From Dorea sp. CAG:317 (GTDB lineage: Bacteria; Bacillota; Clostridia; Lachnospirales; Lachnospiraceae), in NCBI GenBank assembly GCA_000433535.1, contig FR892671.1:29495-68923 (forward strand): 39,429 nt of DNA, read 5' to 3'. The first letter of the stretch is position 1. The number at the start of each line of letters is the position of its first letter. A program made the translations under genes and the position numbers. Shown here one piece after another: positions 31,704-39,429 of the stretch. The notes below the pieces were generated by a model. It saw nothing but the letters and a program-made list of their open reading frames with translations. It ran no database searches and was not told the DNA's origin.

Positions 31704-32843
31704 ATGAAGCAAAACAATATGTTAGCAATGATTTTAGCTGGTGGTAGAGGATCTCGTCTGCATGAGTTAACCAACAAAGTAGCAAAGCCTGCCGTTTCCT
31801 ATGGCGGTAAGTATCGTATTGTTGATTTCCCACTCAGTAACTGTGCCAACAGCGGTATTGATGTTGTAGGTGTTCTGACGCAGTATGAATCTATTTTGCT
31901 GAACAGCTACGTGGCTGCCGGACGTCGTTGGGGTCTGGATGCCAAAGACAGCGGAGTCTATGTACTTCCGCCGCGTGAGACAGCAGATTCAAATCTGGAT
32001 GTATACAGAGGAACTGCTGACGCAATTTCTCAGAATATCGATTTTATAGACACATACTCTCCGGAGTATATCCTGATTCTCTCAGGCGACCATATCTATA
32101 AGATGGATTATGACAAAATGTTAGATGCCCACAAGGCAAACAACGCGGATGCAACTATCGCAGTTCTTCCCGTTCCTATGAAAGAAGCAAGTCGTTTTGG
32201 AATTATGAACACAGATGAAAATGGCAAGATCGTTGAATTTGAAGAAAAACCAGAAAAGCCTAAGAGCAACCTGGCTTCTATGGGTATCTATATTTTTAAC
32301 TGGAAACAACTCCGCAAAGCACTGACTGCAGATATGAAAAACCCTGATTCCAGTCATGATTTCGGAAAGGATATCATCCCTAACTTCTTAAATGAAGGCA
32401 AAGCTCTGTATGCTTACAAATTCGAAGGCTACTGGAAAGATGTGGGAACGATCGATTCTCTCTGGGAGGCTAACATGGATCTTCTTGATCCTAATAACCC
32501 ACTGGATCTCAACGATCCTACGTGGAAGATCTATACCGAAGATGTTACTACTCTTCCGCACTACATCGGACCTAATGCAGATATCAAACGCGCATTTATT
32601 ACACAGGGCTGCGTGATTGACGGTTCTGTAAAAAATTCTGTTTTATTTACCGGTGCCAAAGTCGGCGAAGGTGCTAAGATCATTGACAGTGTTCTTATGC
32701 CGGGCGTAACCGTAGAAAGCGGCGCTGTTGTAACTCGTGCTCTAGTTGCCGATGGAGTAAAGATCGGCAAGGGCGCCAAGGTCGGCGACAGCAAGAGCGA
32801 GCACATTGAACTGGTTGCCAAAAATGTAAAGGGGGTAGAATAA
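31704..32843 (+). CDS. glgC: Glucose-1-phosphate adenylyltransferase GlgC
   Basis: GlgC (379 residues) makes ADP-glucose for glycogen synthesis. The nucleotide-binding loop LAGGRGSRLHELTNKVAKPA is near the N-terminus, followed by KYRIVDFPLSNCANSGI, SGDHIYKMDYDKML, EFEEKPEKPKS and a C-terminal left-handed beta helix. It is followed one base after its stop by glgD. GAGAGGG precedes the start. Confidence 0.96.
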   Translation: MKQNNMLAMILAGGRGSRLHELTNKVAKPAVSYGGKYRIVDFPLSNCANSGIDVVGVLTQYESILLNSYVAAGRRWGLDAKDSGVYVLPPRETADSNLDVYRGTADAISQNIDFIDTYSPEYILILSGDHIYKMDYDKMLDAHKANNADATIAVLPVPMKEASRFGIMNTDENGKIVEFEEKPEKPKSNLASMGIYIFNWKQLRKALTADMKNPDSSHDFGKDIIPNFLNEGKALYAYKFEGYWKDVGTIDSLWEANMDLLDPNNPLDLNDPTWKIYTEDVTTLPHYIGPNADIKRAFITQGCVIDGSVKNSVLFTGAKVGEGAKIIDSVLMPGVTVESGAVVTRALVADGVKIGKGAKVGDSKSEHIELVAKNVKGVE

Positions 32844-32844
32844 T

Positions 32845-33960
32845 ATGGCTAAAGCATTTGGAATTGTAAGTTTTGCGGGAAATCATGTCCGCGTTGACGG
32901 CTTACGTGCTTATCGCCCAGCGGGCGCATTCTCCTTCCTGGGAAGATACCGTATTATCGACTTCCCGATTTCAAATATGAGTAACAGCGGCATTGACCAG
33001 GTACAGGTATATATTAGAAGACAGCCTCGCTCCCTTGCAGAACATCTGGGAAGCGGACGTCACTACAACATCAACTCCAAACGCGGCAAACTGCAATTAC
33101 TCTTTACCGAAAATAGTTTGGGACAAGATTTTTACAATACCGATATTGCAGCTTATGCGCAAAATCTGGAGAGTATTGAAGCTGCTCATCAACCTTATGT
33201 CATTATCGCACCAAGCTATATGATCTACACGCAGGATTACAATGCGCTTCTCAATGCGCATATCGAATCCGGTGCAGATATCACACTTTTATATCACACA
33301 GTAGATAATGCAAAAGACTATTTCTTGAAATGTAATTGTGTAAATCTAAACAAACAAAAAGGGGTTTTAGGACTTGAGGTCAATCAGGGAAATGCTAAAA
33401 ACAAACACATTTCCATGGATACATATATTATGAAGACTGAACTCTTCATGGAAATCGTAAAACATTCTGTTGAAGTTTCTTCTATGTATACATTGGCAGA
33501 TATGATCAACCTGTCCTGCGACGCACTCGATGTACGCGGAATTTCCCACAAGGGCTTCTTCGCAGCCGCCAATGACTTCAAGAGTTATTACGATGCAAAT
33601 ATCTCTTTGATCGACCTCAAAACAGCTTCCGGGCTGTTCCATGAAGACTGGCCGATCTACACAAGAACCAACGACTCCTGTCCAACACAGTATTTTGATT
33701 CAGCAAGCGTAAAAAGTTCTGTTGTCTCTAACGGATGCCTGATCAAAGGTCAGCTGGAGAATTCTGTTCTCGGTCGTGGCTGCGAAATCAAAGAAGGTGC
33801 CGTAGTCAAAAATTGTGTTATTCTGGCTGACGTTGTAATCGGAAAAGATGTACATGTTGAAAACATGGTAATTGATAAAGGTGCTAAAATCACTCGAATG
33901 AAAGAGATTATCGCTGATCCGGCAACTCCCGGATATATTAAACGCAGAGATCTCATTTAA
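32845..33960 (+). CDS. glgD: Glucose-1-phosphate adenylyltransferase subunit GlgD
   Basis: GlgD (371 residues) is the regulatory, usually non-catalytic partner of GlgC in Firmicutes. It has RYRIIDFPISNMSNSGIDQV but lacks the GGRGSRL loop of GlgC; the N-terminus reads FGIVSFAGNHVRVDGL. A beta-helix domain with SVLGRGCEIKEGAVVKNCVI is at the end. It is translationally coupled to glgC. Confidence 0.94.
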   Translation: MAKAFGIVSFAGNHVRVDGLRAYRPAGAFSFLGRYRIIDFPISNMSNSGIDQVQVYIRRQPRSLAEHLGSGRHYNINSKRGKLQLLFTENSLGQDFYNTDIAAYAQNLESIEAAHQPYVIIAPSYMIYTQDYNALLNAHIESGADITLLYHTVDNAKDYFLKCNCVNLNKQKGVLGLEVNQGNAKNKHISMDTYIMKTELFMEIVKHSVEVSSMYTLADMINLSCDALDVRGISHKGFFAAANDFKSYYDANISLIDLKTASGLFHEDWPIYTRTNDSCPTQYFDSASVKSSVVSNGCLIKGQLENSVLGRGCEIKEGAVVKNCVILADVVIGKDVHVENMVIDKGAKITRMKEIIADPATPGYIKRRDLI

Positions 33961-33979
33961 TATCATTGCCATCTAACCG

Positions 33980-34020
33980 CATGGGTCTCTCCTGTGAGCG
34001 CTTCATAGGAGGGACCCATG
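33980..34020 (+). terminator. Terminator after glgD
   Basis: CATGGGTC and GACCCATG form an 8-bp stem extended by CTCCT/AGGAG, followed by TTTTCAC. It lies 19 bases after the glgD stop and 33 bases before the glutaminase start. Confidence 0.75.
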
Positions 34021-34052
34021 TTTTCACGCATACAAAAGGAGGAAATCAAACA

Positions 34053-34964
34053 TTGAAAGAAATCTTGGAACATGCCATGGAACTGGCAAGACAGGAAATT
34101 CCCTTTGGCGAAACTGCCTCTTACATCCCTGAGCTTGGGCGGGTAAACAAAAATCAACTGGGCGTTTCTATTTTTACCTGTGACGGTGTGCGGGAATCTG
34201 TCGGCGATACACAAGTCCGATTTACAATCCAGAGTATTTCCAAAGTAATTACTCTTGCAGTTGCATTAGAAAAATGTGGATTTTATAAAGTTTTTGAAAA
34301 GGTTGGAATGGAGCCTTCCGGCGATGCCTTTAACTCTCTGGTGAAACTGGATGTCTCCAGTGATCACCCGTTTAATCCTATGATCAATTCCGGCGCCATC
34401 GCAATCACGAGTTATCTGCTTCCCCTTGTAAGCTTTGATGATATGTTGGAAATCACAAGACAGCTCTGTATGGACCCGGATATCGTAATGGACGGCAACG
34501 TCTATCAGTCTGAAATGAATCATTTATCCCGAAACCGTGCAATTGCTTATCTGTTGGAGAGCAAAGGAATCATCGCCATGGACTCTGTCCAGGATACTCT
34601 GGATCTCTATGTGAGAATGTGTTCTCTTAGCGTAACGGCAGAAAGTCTTGCCGGCTTCGGACTCGTTCTTGCTGCCAACGGAATCCATCCGGTTACCGGT
34701 AAGCGTCTGTTGAACGAAAATGTTGTCAAAGTCGTAAAGACGATCATGCTTACCTGCGGAATGTATGACGGTTCCGGCGAATTTGCCGTCCACGTAGGGA
34801 TTCCGTCTAAAAGCGGCGTCGGAGGCGGTATTCTCTCTGTCGTAGATCACCGCATGGGAATCGGAATCTTCGGCCCTTCTCTCGACAGCAAAGGGAACAG
34901 CATCGCGGGAAGACACATCCTGCGCCATCTGTCTAAGGAACTGAACCTTCATCTATTTGGATAG
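34053..34964 (+). CDS. glsA: Glutaminase
   Basis: This serine-dependent glutaminase (beta-lactamase-like fold, 303 residues) converts glutamine to glutamate and ammonia. Landmarks are QSISKVITLAVALEKCG with the catalytic S-x-x-K, NPMINSGAIAITSYLL, NHLSRNRAIAYLLES and GMYDGSGEFAVHVGIPSKSG. The TTG at 34053 is chosen because AAAGGAGG lies about 10 bases upstream and the product then matches family length. The frame stays open 29 codons further upstream to an ATG at 33966, but that region is the glgD terminator. Confidence 0.93.
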   Translation: MKEILEHAMELARQEIPFGETASYIPELGRVNKNQLGVSIFTCDGVRESVGDTQVRFTIQSISKVITLAVALEKCGFYKVFEKVGMEPSGDAFNSLVKLDVSSDHPFNPMINSGAIAITSYLLPLVSFDDMLEITRQLCMDPDIVMDGNVYQSEMNHLSRNRAIAYLLESKGIIAMDSVQDTLDLYVRMCSLSVTAESLAGFGLVLAANGIHPVTGKRLLNENVVKVVKTIMLTCGMYDGSGEFAVHVGIPSKSGVGGGILSVVDHRMGIGIFGPSLDSKGNSIAGRHILRHLSKELNLHLFG

Positions 34965-34985
34965 ATAAACCATGTAAGTAAAACA

Positions 34986-35017
34986 CCCCCGGGGACTTTT
35001 GCAAAAGTCCCCGGGGG
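34986..35017. terminator. Perfect 32-bp palindrome between glsA and purC
   Basis: The arms CCCCCGGGGACTTTTG and CAAAAGTCCCCGGGGG pair completely. It lies in the 61-base convergent gap between glsA and purC and probably ends both transcripts, although no long T-run follows. Its core CTTTTGCAAAAG also occurs in the hairpin at 21177-21223. Confidence 0.75.
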
Positions 35018-35025
35018 ATATCTCA

Positions 35026-35898
35026 TTATTTTAATTCTTCACCTGTCAGCATCTTATATGCCTGCAAGTATTTTGCAATCGTCTTATCTGTAATTTCCTG
35101 TGGAAGTGTCCAGTCATGGTTGTCATTTTCTTTTAACCAGTCGCGGGCAAACTGTTTATCAAAGGATGGCTGTCCGTGTCCCGGCTCATATCCTTCTACC
35201 GGCCAGAAACGGGAGCTGTCTGGTGTAAGCATCTCATCTCCTACCACAATGTTGCCTTCCTCATCGAGACCGAATTCAAACTTTGTGTCCGCAATGATAA
35301 TTCCCTTGCTCAATGCATATTCTGCGCATTTTTTATATAATGCAATGGTGTAATCTCTCAGTTTTTCTGCATATTCCTGACCTTTGCCCGGGAACTGTTT
35401 CTCTAAGTGTTCAATACTCTGCTCGTAAGAAATATTCTCGTCATGATCTCCGATTTCAGCCTTTGTAGATGGTGTATAGATAGGTTCTGGCAGTTTGTCG
35501 GACTCCTTTAACCCTTCCGGAAGTTCGATTCCACACACTTTACCTGTCTTCTGATAGCTTGCCCATCCACTTCCGGTAATGTAGCCACGCACAATACACT
35601 CGATCGGAAGCATCTCAAGTTTGCGGCACATCATGCTGTTCCCATCAAACTTCTCCTGCTGAAAATACTCCGGCATATCCTTTACGTCAACAGAAAGCAT
35701 ATGGTTTGGCAGAATATCTTCTGTCAGATCAAACCAGAATTTAGACATCTGTGTAAGGACAGTACCTTTCTTTGTAATCTCATTTTTCAAAATCACATCA
35801 AAGCAACTGATACGGTCAGTTGCAACCATGATCAGGCTGTCGCCATTATCATAAATCTCACGTACTTTACCTTCTTTGATCGGTTTCATTTCCTGCAT
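35026..35898 (-). CDS. purC: Phosphoribosylaminoimidazole-succinocarboxamide synthase
   Basis: PurC (290 residues) makes SAICAR in purine synthesis. It has KEGKVREIYDNGDSLIMVAT, DRISCFDVILKNEITKKGTV, IECIVRGYITGSGWASYQKT and the signature IIADTKFEFGLDEEGNIVVG, followed by DEMLTPDSSRFW. GAGGTG precedes the start. It stands alone without other pur genes here. Its promoter is at 35982-36010, with a hairpin at the start of the leader. Confidence 0.96.
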   Translation of the reverse strand: MQEMKPIKEGKVREIYDNGDSLIMVATDRISCFDVILKNEITKKGTVLTQMSKFWFDLTEDILPNHMLSVDVKDMPEYFQQEKFDGNSMMCRKLEMLPIECIVRGYITGSGWASYQKTGKVCGIELPEGLKESDKLPEPIYTPSTKAEIGDHDENISYEQSIEHLEKQFPGKGQEYAEKLRDYTIALYKKCAEYALSKGIIIADTKFEFGLDEEGNIVVGDEMLTPDSSRFWPVEGYEPGHGQPSFDKQFARDWLKENDNHDWTLPQEITDKTIAKYLQAYKMLTGEELK

Positions 35899-35948
35899 TT
35901 TTTACACCTCGTATTATTTTCTCCATAATTACTGTTAAATAAGTGTGT

Positions 35949-35974
35949 CTTATTGAACTTTATCTTTCAATAAG
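35949..35974 (-). other. Hairpin at the start of the purC leader
   Basis: CTTATTGAA and TTCAATAAG form a 9-bp stem with an 8-base loop. It begins at about the predicted purC transcription start (near 35975). It may stabilise the 5' end or be an operator. It does not match a purine riboswitch. Confidence 0.5.
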
Positions 35975-35981
35975 TATTATT

Positions 35982-36010
35982 AATATAACATTTTTTGATA
36001 GAGAATGCAA
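35982..36010 (-). promoter_or_regulatory. Predicted purC promoter
   Basis: On the minus strand TTGCAT (36005-36010) and TATATT (35982-35987) are 17 bases apart. The left end of the IS element is about 100 bases upstream. Confidence 0.65.
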
Positions 36011-36025
36011 TACCTTTCACATCCT

Positions 36026-36110
36026 TTATCCTCGAAGCCGCAAAAGCTTTTCCTTCGGAATTTCCAACACTACCTTCTGACCCTCTTCAAATTTCTCCCC
36101 CGCGCTCGGG
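36026..36110 (-). pseudogene. 3' remnant of a gene cut by the IS element
   Basis: The minus strand is open from the edge of the IS to a TAA at 36026, reading GEKFEEGQKVVLEIPKEKLL then RLRG. This resembles the tail of an ABC-transporter ATPase (TOBE-like domain), but it is too short to be sure. No matching 5' part is seen on the other side of the IS, so more DNA was lost than the insertion alone would explain. Confidence 0.4.
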
Positions 36111-36260
36111 AGTTTGACACATCATTTTTATAACTTTCCTTAGAAACCCCTTTATTCAAGCCATTTAAGGCTTATTTTTTTGTTAATTTTTATGATTTTG
36201 CACGTGCTATTTTGTACTATCTGCGGTATAATAAAGAAAAAGGGCTGGAGGAATTATCAG

Positions 36261-38015
36261 ATGTACGTTTCTATTACCGGAAATAAAGGAAATCAAGATG
36301 TTTATATCAAACAATCTTATCGAAAAGATAACGGAAAAACATCTTCTCGTATTTATAAAAAACTCGGAAAATATAATACTCTCTTAGAACAGTTTTCAGG
36401 CAATGAAAAAGAGCTGATGGACTGGGCAAAGAAAGAAGCAGAAAAGGAAACTCTTGCTTACAATCATCAAAAAGAAAAAGTCTCCCTTTCTTTGTCTCCT
36501 CTTGCTCGCATTCCACTTGACGAAGAACGTGTATTTAATATCGGATATTTATTTTTACAGAAGATATGTAGTGAGTTAAGAATCGATAACATTTGCAGAA
36601 ATATTCGTAATCATCATAGGTTTTCTTATGATTTCCACGCAATCCTCACAGATTTGATTTATGCCAGAATTCTGGCGCCTTCTAGTAAACTCAGTAGTTA
36701 TAAGTACTGTCATTCCTTATTAGAACCGCCAAAGTATTCACTCCAGGATCTTTATCGCGCTCTGTCTGTTCTCGCCGAAGAGTCGGACTTTATTCAGGAA
36801 GAATTATACAAGAATTCCAACTTTATTCATTCACGGAATTCCAAGATTTTATATTACGATTGTACAAACTATTATTTCGAGACCGAAGCTGAAGATGGCA
36901 TAAAAAAGTATGGAAAAAGTAAGGAACATCGTCCAAATCCAATCATAACCATGGGGCTTTTTATGGATGCAGATGGAATTCCTTTGGCATTTGATATATT
37001 TCTAGGAAACCAAAACGAACAACTTACATTAAAACCGCTCGAAAAGAAAGTCATTAAAGATTTTAATTGCAGTGAATTTGTTTTTTGCTCAGATGCTGGT
37101 TTAGGTGGAAAAAGCAATCGTTTTCTGAACAGCTTTGGTAATCGCTCCTATATAATTACTTATTCTTTGAAAAAAATGAAAAAGGAAGAACGTGAGTTAG
37201 CACTCTTGCCAACTCAGTTTAAGGTTCCTGGTTCCAACAAACTGATTGACTTGCGGACACTTGATGAATCCGATCCAAAGGTGTACAACACTATTTATTA
37301 TAAAGAATACCCGCTTGTAACAGGAGATATGGATGAAACGGTCATTATCACCTATTCACCAAAATATAAAGCGTATCAAAGTAAGATTCGTAATACTCAG
37401 ATTGACCGAGCGAAAAAAATGATACAATCTTCAGATAAAACCAGAAAAGGAAAAGGTTCAAATGATCCAGCCCGTTTCATTCAAAGAACAGCTGTCACAG
37501 AAGATGGTGAAATAGCTCAAAAAAATATTTATGAATTAGATAAAGCTAAAATCCTAGAAGAGTCTATGTATGATGGATTTTATGCAGTGATTACAAATCT
37601 TGAGGGAGATATCAGAGAGATTATCAATATCAACAAACAACGCTGGGAAATCGAAGAAAACTTCAGAATCATGAAGTCAGAATTCGAGGCGAGACCTGTA
37701 TTTGTTAGACGCGAAGATCGCATCAAAGCTCATTTCCTAACCTGCTTCATTAGCCTATTAGCTTATCGATTATTAGAAAAGAAACTTGGAGAAGAGTTTA
37801 CCTGCAGTCAGATTTTAGAAACATTAAGAAATATGAATGTTACACTTTTATCCAAAGACAGTGGCTACATTCCTTCTTACAAACGCACAAAGATAACAGA
37901 CAAACTACATAGTTCCTTTGGGTTTCGTACGGATTATGAATTCACACGCAAATCTACTATGAGGACGATCATAAAAGAAACAAAACAGAAAAAAATAGCA
38001 CAAATAGAAAAATAG
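36261..38015 (+). CDS. IS1634-family-like transposase
   Basis: A 584-residue DDE transposase of the IS1634/IS4-like group. A conserved N-terminal segment (VYIKQSYRKDNGKTSSRIYK) is followed by ILYYDCTNYYFETE (first Asp), FVFCSDAGLGGKSN (second Asp) and INKQRWEIEENFRIMKSEFE (E of DDE with the Y/W-x2-R..E motif), then RIKAHFLTCFISLLAYRLLE. The start at 36261 has GGAGGAATTATCAG upstream; the in-frame ATG at 36180 does not. The gene appears intact. Confidence 0.88.
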   Translation: MYVSITGNKGNQDVYIKQSYRKDNGKTSSRIYKKLGKYNTLLEQFSGNEKELMDWAKKEAEKETLAYNHQKEKVSLSLSPLARIPLDEERVFNIGYLFLQKICSELRIDNICRNIRNHHRFSYDFHAILTDLIYARILAPSSKLSSYKYCHSLLEPPKYSLQDLYRALSVLAEESDFIQEELYKNSNFIHSRNSKILYYDCTNYYFETEAEDGIKKYGKSKEHRPNPIITMGLFMDADGIPLAFDIFLGNQNEQLTLKPLEKKVIKDFNCSEFVFCSDAGLGGKSNRFLNSFGNRSYIITYSLKKMKKEERELALLPTQFKVPGSNKLIDLRTLDESDPKVYNTIYYKEYPLVTGDMDETVIITYSPKYKAYQSKIRNTQIDRAKKMIQSSDKTRKGKGSNDPARFIQRTAVTEDGEIAQKNIYELDKAKILEESMYDGFYAVITNLEGDIREIININKQRWEIEENFRIMKSEFEARPVFVRREDRIKAHFLTCFISLLAYRLLEKKLGEEFTCSQILETLRNMNVTLLSKDSGYIPSYKRTKITDKLHSSFGFRTDYEFTRKSTMRTIIKETKQKKIAQIEK

Positions 38016-38039
38016 CACATATCGTTGCAAATAAGAAAA

Positions 38040-38075
38040 CGGCTACAGTTCCCATGTTTATTGGGATTGTAGCCG
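38040..38075 (+). terminator. Terminator at the IS right end
   Basis: CGGCTACA and TGTAGCCG, extended by CCCA/TGGG, form a stem followed by CATTTTCATTTT. It lies 25 bases after the transposase stop. Confidence 0.75.
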
Positions 38076-38113
38076 CATTTTCATTTTCCAACTGTCAAAG
38101 ATGGGATTATAAC

Positions 38114-38168
38114 AAAAAGACTGTGCCAGAATCGGTAGCTTTTCTTACTACTGCTCTGTCACAGTCCT
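38114..38168 (-). terminator. Terminator after the mannitol dehydrogenase family gene
   Basis: On the minus strand GACTGTGACAGAG and TTCTGGCACAGTC form a stem with a 26-28 base loop, followed by TTTTTGTT. Confidence 0.75.
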
Positions 38169-38200
38169 TTATTATCTAATATTCTTTTACGGGAAATTTT

Positions 38201-39429
38201 TTACAGATAACTTTCCAGCACTTTCCGCACAGCTCCCGGTCCTTTTAATTCTTCTCTTAAAATATCCTCGATCTGTTCGCCAATACCGGCCTCATATAGA
38301 TCTACTCCGAAAATATTTACGTTAGAAAGAATTTTTCTTGCCCGGTCTCCAAGACTGGATGGATCTCCAATCACAACTCCGGCTAACTGCTCCTGTAACT
38401 CGTCATTCATCGGATCCGGAGACAGTTCGAAAGTATTTCCTTCATCATCAACTGCCAACAGATAACGGAGCCATCCGGCAATCGCAAGCGGAATTGCTTT
38501 TAATTTCTTTGCATCGCCATCGCGCTCAACATATGCTTTCACCGTTTCACCAAAACGTACTCCTACACCCTGTGAAATATCTGTCACCAGTCTCTGCACT
38601 GTATCGCCAAGGTATGGATTTGGGAATCTCTCATAGAGACACTCATCTAAAAATTCTTTTGGAGAAAGAATCTTTGGATCCGGTACTACTTCCATTCCTT
38701 CTGCTCCGACTGCTTCTGCAAATTTCAAAGAAGCCGGGTCTTTCATCTGGTCTGAGAACAGTGTATATCCCAGAACACATCCATATGGTCCTAATGCTGA
38801 GTGCACCGGATTCAGACACACCGTCACTTTCATTCTTTCTGATTTATTTACCGTATCTCTGTCCGTCATATAGACACCCGCATTTGACTTCTCAAGCGGA
38901 GGACGTCCATTCGGAAAGCTGTCCTCAATGACAAGATATTGCGGACCTTCTGCGTTGATAAACGGAGCAATATATGTACGTTTGGAAGTGATAACCGGCT
39001 GCATATCTTCTACACCGGAAGCCTCCAGCGAATCTGCAATCTCTGTACTCGGACGAGGTGTAATCTTATCGATCATTGTCCATGGAAATGCCACTTTGCT
39101 CTCGTCACTGACATAAGCGATAAAGTCATCTTCCACAAATCCTTTTTCCTTCCATGCTTCCGCCATTTCTACAACAGATGCACGAAGTCTGGCACCGTTC
39201 TGAGAGCAGTTATCCATAGACACTAATGAAATTGGAAATGCTCCTGCACGGAATCTCTCTAACAGCATTGCTGTTACGATCGCCATTGCGCATGTTCCCT
39301 TCTCAGGTCCATTTTCAATATCATTCTTCACAAACGGGAAATATTCTCCGTCCGCATTCCGAAGCGCATAACCTTTCTCTGTGATGGTGAAAGAAACCAT
39401 CTGAAGCCCTGGTGCAGTGAAAATTTCTT
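38201..39429 (-). CDS. Mannitol dehydrogenase family oxidoreductase (fructuronate/mannonate reductase-like), 5' end outside the window
   Basis: At least 409 residues are visible and the frame is open to the right edge (EIFTAPGLQMVSFTITEKGY), so the start lies beyond it. Long-chain mannitol dehydrogenase landmarks are PISLVSMDNCSQNG, VIEDSFPNGRPP, the catalytic K-x-N-x2-H region MKVTVCLNPVHSALGPYG, and a C-terminal helical domain ending GAVRKVLESYL. Members oxidise mannitol or reduce fructuronate or tagaturonate with NAD(P)H; a hexuronate role (UxuB-like) is plausible but the N-terminal Rossmann part is not visible. Confidence 0.85.
   Translation of the reverse strand, partial: EIFTAPGLQMVSFTITEKGYALRNADGEYFPFVKNDIENGPEKGTCAMAIVTAMLLERFRAGAFPISLVSMDNCSQNGARLRASVVEMAEAWKEKGFVEDDFIAYVSDESKVAFPWTMIDKITPRPSTEIADSLEASGVEDMQPVITSKRTYIAPFINAEGPQYLVIEDSFPNGRPPLEKSNAGVYMTDRDTVNKSERMKVTVCLNPVHSALGPYGCVLGYTLFSDQMKDPASLKFAEAVGAEGMEVVPDPKILSPKEFLDECLYERFPNPYLGDTVQRLVTDISQGVGVRFGETVKAYVERDGDAKKLKAIPLAIAGWLRYLLAVDDEGNTFELSPDPMNDELQEQLAGVVIGDPSSLGDRARKILSNVNIFGVDLYEAGIGEQIEDILREELKGPGAVRKVLESYL

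Larger units (their letters stand above)
36111..38101 (+). mobile_element. IS1634-family-like insertion sequence
   Basis: One transposase gene is flanked by short inverted matches: TTTGACA at 36113-36119 and TGTCAAA at 38093-38099. Ends at about 36111 and 38101 are tentative because only 7 bases match and I see no clear target duplication; family members can have long ones. A terminator-like hairpin lies inside its right end. Confidence 0.65.

Noticed and set aside
35899..35990. Purine riboswitch before purC
   Set aside because: The leader is too short and lacks the conserved three-way junction; only a simple hairpin is present.
1..39429. CRISPR arrays, rRNA genes, prophage or replication origin
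   Set aside because: No regularly spaced repeats, rRNA-like sequence, phage structural genes or DnaA-box clusters were seen.

Overview
The window is a stretch of a low-to-mid GC Firmicutes chromosome, most like a gut Lachnospiraceae / Clostridium cluster XIVa organism. This rests on strong AGGAGG ribosome sites, clostridial-type RplK/RplA/NusG/SecE/RpmG order, a GlgC-GlgD pair, MutS2, and a complete selenocysteine apparatus beside D-proline reductase (Stickland) genes. The species cannot be named from this sequence alone.

Layout. (1) 1-4070: a proline reductase locus, with the 5' part of prdA (running off the left edge), prdC, the selenocysteine tRNA and prdF (proline racemase). (2) 4132-4785: a TetR-type regulator and a shared bidirectional terminator. 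(3) 4794-14494: a selenium block on the minus strand made of two operons. The first is cysteine desulfurase-yedE-tusA-like-DUF3343. The second is PHP phosphoesterase-yedF-selD-selA-selB-lysR. selD is itself a selenoprotein: an in-frame UGA at codon 16, followed by a SECIS-like hairpin, means the true gene starts at 13070. (4) 14687-17592: a methyltransferase, a rubredoxin, a small unknown protein, a MerR-type regulator pseudogene beside an intact MerR-type promoter, the GNAT gene that promoter faces, and a 43-residue zinc-ribbon-like protein. (5) 17600-19700: a decayed accessory island around a RhuM-family gene. (6) 19699-28089: core genes rlmD, yhaM-like, an HtrA-like protein without its catalytic His, mutS2 and a two-component system. 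(7) 28199-29178: a RelB/RelE-type toxin-antitoxin pair with a repeated operator. (8) 29260-31403: rpmG-secE-nusG-rplK-rplA. (9) 31704-35898: glgC-glgD, glutaminase and purC. (10) 36026-38101: an IS1634-like element next to a fragment of another gene. (11) 38201-39429: a mannitol dehydrogenase family gene running off the right edge.

How the parts fit. D-proline reductase needs selenocysteine in PrdB, which lies outside the window. The selenium block would take up and mobilise selenium (YedE, cysteine desulfurase/selenocysteine lyase-like protein, TusA-like, YedF, DUF3343), activate it (SelD), load it on tRNA-Sec (SelA) and deliver it to UGA codons (SelB). The main new observation is a 19-bp LysR-type box, TTATAG-N7-CTATAA, at five places: upstream of both selenium operons at exactly the same distance from the predicted -10 element, upstream of yedF, upstream of prdC, and upstream of prdF. 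This suggests one regulon, governed by the LysR protein at the end of the sel operon, joining selenium supply to proline reduction.
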